Origin: CAVSEK01 sp963726975
Lineage (GTDB): Bacteria; Actinomycetota; Actinomycetes; Mycobacteriales; SCTD01
Assembly (NCBI GenBank): GCA_963726975.1
Contig: CAVSEK010000004.1
Coordinates: forward strand, 496,001 to 560,000
DNA length: 64,000 nt
Direction: 5' to 3'
Shown: piece after piece, positions 61,664 through 64,000 of the stretch
Position numbering within the stretch: position 1 is the first letter of the stretch
Layout of the letters: each line of letters begins with the position of its first letter
Position numbers and translations under genes: made by a program
Notes under the pieces: generated by a model
The model's database searches: none
Told to the model about the DNA's origin: nothing
What the model saw: only the letters and a program-made list of their open reading frames with translations

Positions 61664-62617
61664 GTGCAGGACACCACCGAGCAGCTCGAGCGCGCGTTCC
61701 AGGCGCGGGTCGACGCCGACGACCGGATCGAGCCGCGCGACGCGATGCCCGAGGGCTACCGCCGCACGCTGGTGCGCCAGATCGCCCAGCACGCGCACTC
61801 GGAGATCATCGGCATGCAGCCGGAGGGCAACTGGATCACCCGCGCGCCGTCGCTGCGCCGCAAGTGCATCCTCGTCGCCAAGGTGCAGGACGAGGCGGGC
61901 CACGGCCTCTACCTCTACAGCGCGGCCGAGACGCTCGGCGTCGACCGCGAGGAGCTGCTCGACCTGCTGCACGCCGGCAAGCAGAAGTACTCCACGATCT
62001 TCAACTACCCGACGACCTCCTGGGCCGACGTCGCCGCGATCGGCTGGCTCGTCGACGGCGCCGCGATCATGAACCAGGTGCCGCTTACCCGGTGCTCGTA
62101 CGGCCCGTACGCCCGCGCGATGATCCGGGTCTGCAAGGAGGAGTCCTTCCACCAGCGGCAGGGCTTCGAGGCGATGTCGGTGCTGGCGAACGGCACGCCG
62201 GCCCAGCGGCGGATGGCGCAGGACGCGCTGGACCGCTGGTGGTGGCCGTCGCTGATGATGTTCGGCCCGACCGACACCGACTCGCCCAACAGCGCCCGCT
62301 CGATGGCCTGGGGCATCAAGCGCTTCAGCAACGACGAGCTGCGCCAGCGGTTCGTGGACGCCACCGTGCCGCAGGCCGAGCACCTGGGCCTCACCGTGCC
62401 CGACCCCGACCTGCGCTGGGACGACGAGGCGGGGCACTACGCCTTCGGCGAGATCGACTGGAGCGAGTTCACCCGCGTCATGCAGGGCGACGGCCCGTGC
62501 AACCGCGAGCGCCTGGCCCACCGCGTCGGCGCGCACGCCGAGGGCGCCTGGGTGCGCGAGGCGGCGCAGGCGTACGCCGACAAGCAGGAGCGGCGCGCGA
62601 CCCCCGTCGCGGCGTGA
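61664..62617 (+). CDS. paaA: Phenylacetyl-CoA epoxidase subunit PaaA
   Basis: 317-residue catalytic subunit of the diiron ring 1,2-phenylacetyl-CoA epoxidase. The iron ligands lie in the typical places: QIAQHAHSEIIG, KVQDEAGHGLYLY (ExxH), and CKEESFHQRQGFEAM (ExxH). ARSMAWGIKRFSNDELRQ and the closing LGLTVPDPDLRWDDE are strongly conserved. The GTG at 61664 has CGGAGG 6 nt upstream. It overlaps paaB by GTGA. Length matches the family (about 310). Confidence 0.97.
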   Translation: MQDTTEQLERAFQARVDADDRIEPRDAMPEGYRRTLVRQIAQHAHSEIIGMQPEGNWITRAPSLRRKCILVAKVQDEAGHGLYLYSAAETLGVDREELLDLLHAGKQKYSTIFNYPTTSWADVAAIGWLVDGAAIMNQVPLTRCSYGPYARAMIRVCKEESFHQRQGFEAMSVLANGTPAQRRMAQDALDRWWWPSLMMFGPTDTDSPNSARSMAWGIKRFSNDELRQRFVDATVPQAEHLGLTVPDPDLRWDDEAGHYAFGEIDWSEFTRVMQGDGPCNRERLAHRVGAHAEGAWVREAAQAYADKQERRATPVAA

Positions 62618-62970
62618 CCGACCACACCGCGGCCGGCGGGCACGGCGCCGTCCCGACCACCGGTGTCCCGAGCGACGAGAAGGGCGCCAAGCGCTCCCAG
62701 CCGCTGTGGGAGGTCTTCGTGCGCAGCAAGCGGGGGCTCTCGCACACCCACGTCGGCAGCCTGCACGCGCCCGACGCGCACCTCGCGCTGCGCAACGCCC
62801 GCGACGTCTACACCCGCCGGCAGGAGGGCGTGTCGATCTGGGTGGTCCGCGCGTCCGACGTCGTCGCGAGCAGCCCCGACGAGAAGGACGCCTTCTTCGA
62901 CCCCGCCGGCGACAAGCCCTACCGGCACCCGACGTTCTACGACGTGCCGGAGGGGCTGACGCACCTGTGA
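62614..62970 (+). CDS. paaB: Phenylacetyl-CoA epoxidase subunit PaaB
   Basis: 118-residue small subunit bridging PaaA-PaaC pairs. The conserved core is PLWEVFVRSKRGLSHTHVGSLHA, DAHLALRNARDVYTRRQEG, SIWVVRASDVVASSP. The 25-residue N-terminus is polar and variable. GTGA overlaps with paaA and paaC show coupled expression. It ends PTFYDVPEGLTHL as in other actinobacterial forms. Confidence 0.96.
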   Translation: MTDHTAAGGHGAVPTTGVPSDEKGAKRSQPLWEVFVRSKRGLSHTHVGSLHAPDAHLALRNARDVYTRRQEGVSIWVVRASDVVASSPDEKDAFFDPAGDKPYRHPTFYDVPEGLTHL

Positions 62971-63761
62971 CGCCGACCGACAGCCCGACCCAGGTCGACG
63001 CGGACGTCGCGGCGTACGCGCTCCGGCTCGGCGACGACGAGCTGGTCCTGGGCCAGCGGCTCGCCGAGTGGGCGGCCCGCAGCCCCCAGATCGAGGAGGA
63101 CGTCGCGCTGCTCAACCTCGCGCTGGACCACCTCGGCGCGGCGCGGCACCTGCTCACCCTCGCCGGTGAGCTGGCCGGGCCGGGTCCCGACGGGCGGGTG
63201 CGCACGGAGGACGACCTGGCGTTCCTGCGCGACGAACCGTTCTTCACCAACGCTCTGATCGTCGAGCTCGACGGGGGCGACTTCGGCCGGACGATCGTGC
63301 GCGCGCTGCTCGTCGCCGCCTACCAGCTGCCGCTGTGGCAGGCCTTGACGTCGAGCACCGCGCCGGGCATCGCCGGGGTCGCCGGCAAGTCGGTCAAGGA
63401 GGTCGCCTACCACCTCGACCACGCGCGCACCTGGGTCGTCCGGCTCGGCGACGGCACCGAGGAGTCGCACCGCCGGGTGCAGGCCGGCCTGGACGAGGTC
63501 TGGCCGTACGCCGCGGAGCTCTTCGAGCGCGACGACCTGCTGGACCGGCTGGTCGAGCGGGGCGTGGCGGCCGACCCGGCGCCGCTGGAGCGGGCCTGGC
63601 GGGCGACCGTCGAGGAGGTGCTCGCCGAGGCGACGCTGACGGTGCCGGAGACGTCGTGGCGGCCGACCGGCGGGCGCCGCGGCCAGCACACGACCGCCTT
63701 CGGCTACCTGCTCGCGGAGATGCAGCACCTGCACCGGTCGCACCCGGGAGCCCAGTGGTGA
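62967..63761 (+). CDS. paaC: Phenylacetyl-CoA epoxidase subunit PaaC
   Basis: 264-residue structural, ferritin-like partner of PaaA lacking active iron chemistry. Typical stretches are RLGDDELVLGQRLAEWAARSPQIEEDVALLNLALDHLGAAR in outline, TNALIVELDGGDFGRTIVRALLVAAYQ, and KSVKEVAYHLDHARTWVVRLGDGTEESHRR. The GTG at 62967 overlaps the paaB stop by 4 nt. It is followed by paaD after 13 nt. Confidence 0.96.
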   Translation: MTPTDSPTQVDADVAAYALRLGDDELVLGQRLAEWAARSPQIEEDVALLNLALDHLGAARHLLTLAGELAGPGPDGRVRTEDDLAFLRDEPFFTNALIVELDGGDFGRTIVRALLVAAYQLPLWQALTSSTAPGIAGVAGKSVKEVAYHLDHARTWVVRLGDGTEESHRRVQAGLDEVWPYAAELFERDDLLDRLVERGVAADPAPLERAWRATVEEVLAEATLTVPETSWRPTGGRRGQHTTAFGYLLAEMQHLHRSHPGAQW

Positions 63762-63774
63762 GGGGGGCGAGCTG

Positions 63775-64000
63775 GTGACCGCCGTCGACGAGGTGCGCGA
63801 CGTCCTCGCCGGGGTGACCGACCCGGAGATCCCGGTCATCACCATCGAGGACCTCGGGGTCCTGCGCGACGTCCGGGTCGACGGCCGCCACGTCACGGTG
63901 ACCATCACGCCGACCTACTCCGGCTGCCCCGCGATGGACGAGATCCGCTCCGACGTCGTGAGCGCGCTGGCCGGCGCCGGGTGGGACGACGTCGAGGTGC
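63775..64000 (+). CDS. paaD: Phenylacetate pathway FeS-assembly protein PaaD, 3'-partial
   Basis: The window ends inside this gene. About 75 residues are visible: DVLAGVTDPEIPVITIEDLGVLRDVRVDG and TITPTYSGCPAMDEIRSDV, the PaaD/MIP18 (DUF59) pattern with the conserved cysteine in SGCP. PaaD is needed for assembly of active PaaE/PaaABC reductase chemistry. The GTG at 63775 is chosen: the earlier GTG at 63758 meets a TGA after six codons. Confidence 0.95.
   Translation, partial: MTAVDEVRDVLAGVTDPEIPVITIEDLGVLRDVRVDGRHVTVTITPTYSGCPAMDEIRSDVVSALAGAGWDDVEV

Noticed and set aside
63758..63778. GTG at 63758 as the paaD start
   Set aside because: It gives a TGA after six codons; the correct frame starts at 63775.

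Overview
The window is chromosomal DNA from a high-GC Gram-positive bacterium (Actinomycetota). Pointers are the very GC-rich third codon positions, many GTG starts, GTGA stop/start overlaps, leaderless starts 6-7 nt after a TANNNT hexamer, a 13E12/DUF222 HNH gene with an actinobacterial LexA box, CIRCE-controlled groEL, an NAD-type giant glutamate dehydrogenase, DUF3263, LytR_C and SSI-like proteins, and otsA/otsB. I cannot fix the genus. No rRNA, CRISPR array, prophage or insertion sequence was seen.

Layout. 1-3.3 kb: a helicase-associated protein and an XPB-type helicase. 3.4-10.6 kb: a sugar porter, LLM oxidoreductase, aldo/keto reductase, VOC, stress and flavin-binding proteins, mostly on the minus strand. 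10.7-14.5 kb: a LexA-boxed DUF222/HNH gene, a decayed VOC gene, a DHFR-like gene and a heliorhodopsin. 14.5-18.4 kb: groEL behind two CIRCE elements, two SDRs and a small membrane protein. 18.5-35.5 kb: a formate/selenium region: selenocysteine formate dehydrogenase (in-frame TGA plus SECIS hairpin), its FeS and NrfD-like subunits, a formate channel, MobA, selD, the selenocysteine tRNA gene selC, and selA-selB, interleaved with an FHA protein, a second LLM enzyme, a diguanylate cyclase and an MFS exporter. 35.5-44 kb: NAD-glutamate dehydrogenase, a phosphoesterase, threonine synthase under a SAM-I riboswitch, and otsA. 44-57.6 kb: an ABM protein, a gene-poor stretch, a NicO metal transporter with a TPR protein, a Cdc48-like ATPase, two secreted phosphatases, otsB, an SSI-like lipoprotein, LytR_C, DUF3263 and a lone MCE protein. 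57.7-64 kb: phenylacetate catabolism (paaZ, paaI, paaK, paaABCD) with a TetR-type palindrome before paaA.

How it fits together. Sec insertion (SelA, SelB, SelC, SelD), molybdopterin maturation (MobA) and formate traffic (FocA) all serve one visible client, the Sec190 formate dehydrogenase. In the paa part, PaaK makes phenylacetyl-CoA, PaaABCD epoxidises it, PaaZ opens the ring and PaaI removes dead-end thioesters. OtsA and OtsB make trehalose from separate loci.

Sequence quality. At least seven single-base frame breaks hit five otherwise well-conserved genes, mostly in G/C-rich runs. This looks more like consensus error than gene decay, so these entries are given as whole genes with the breaks marked.
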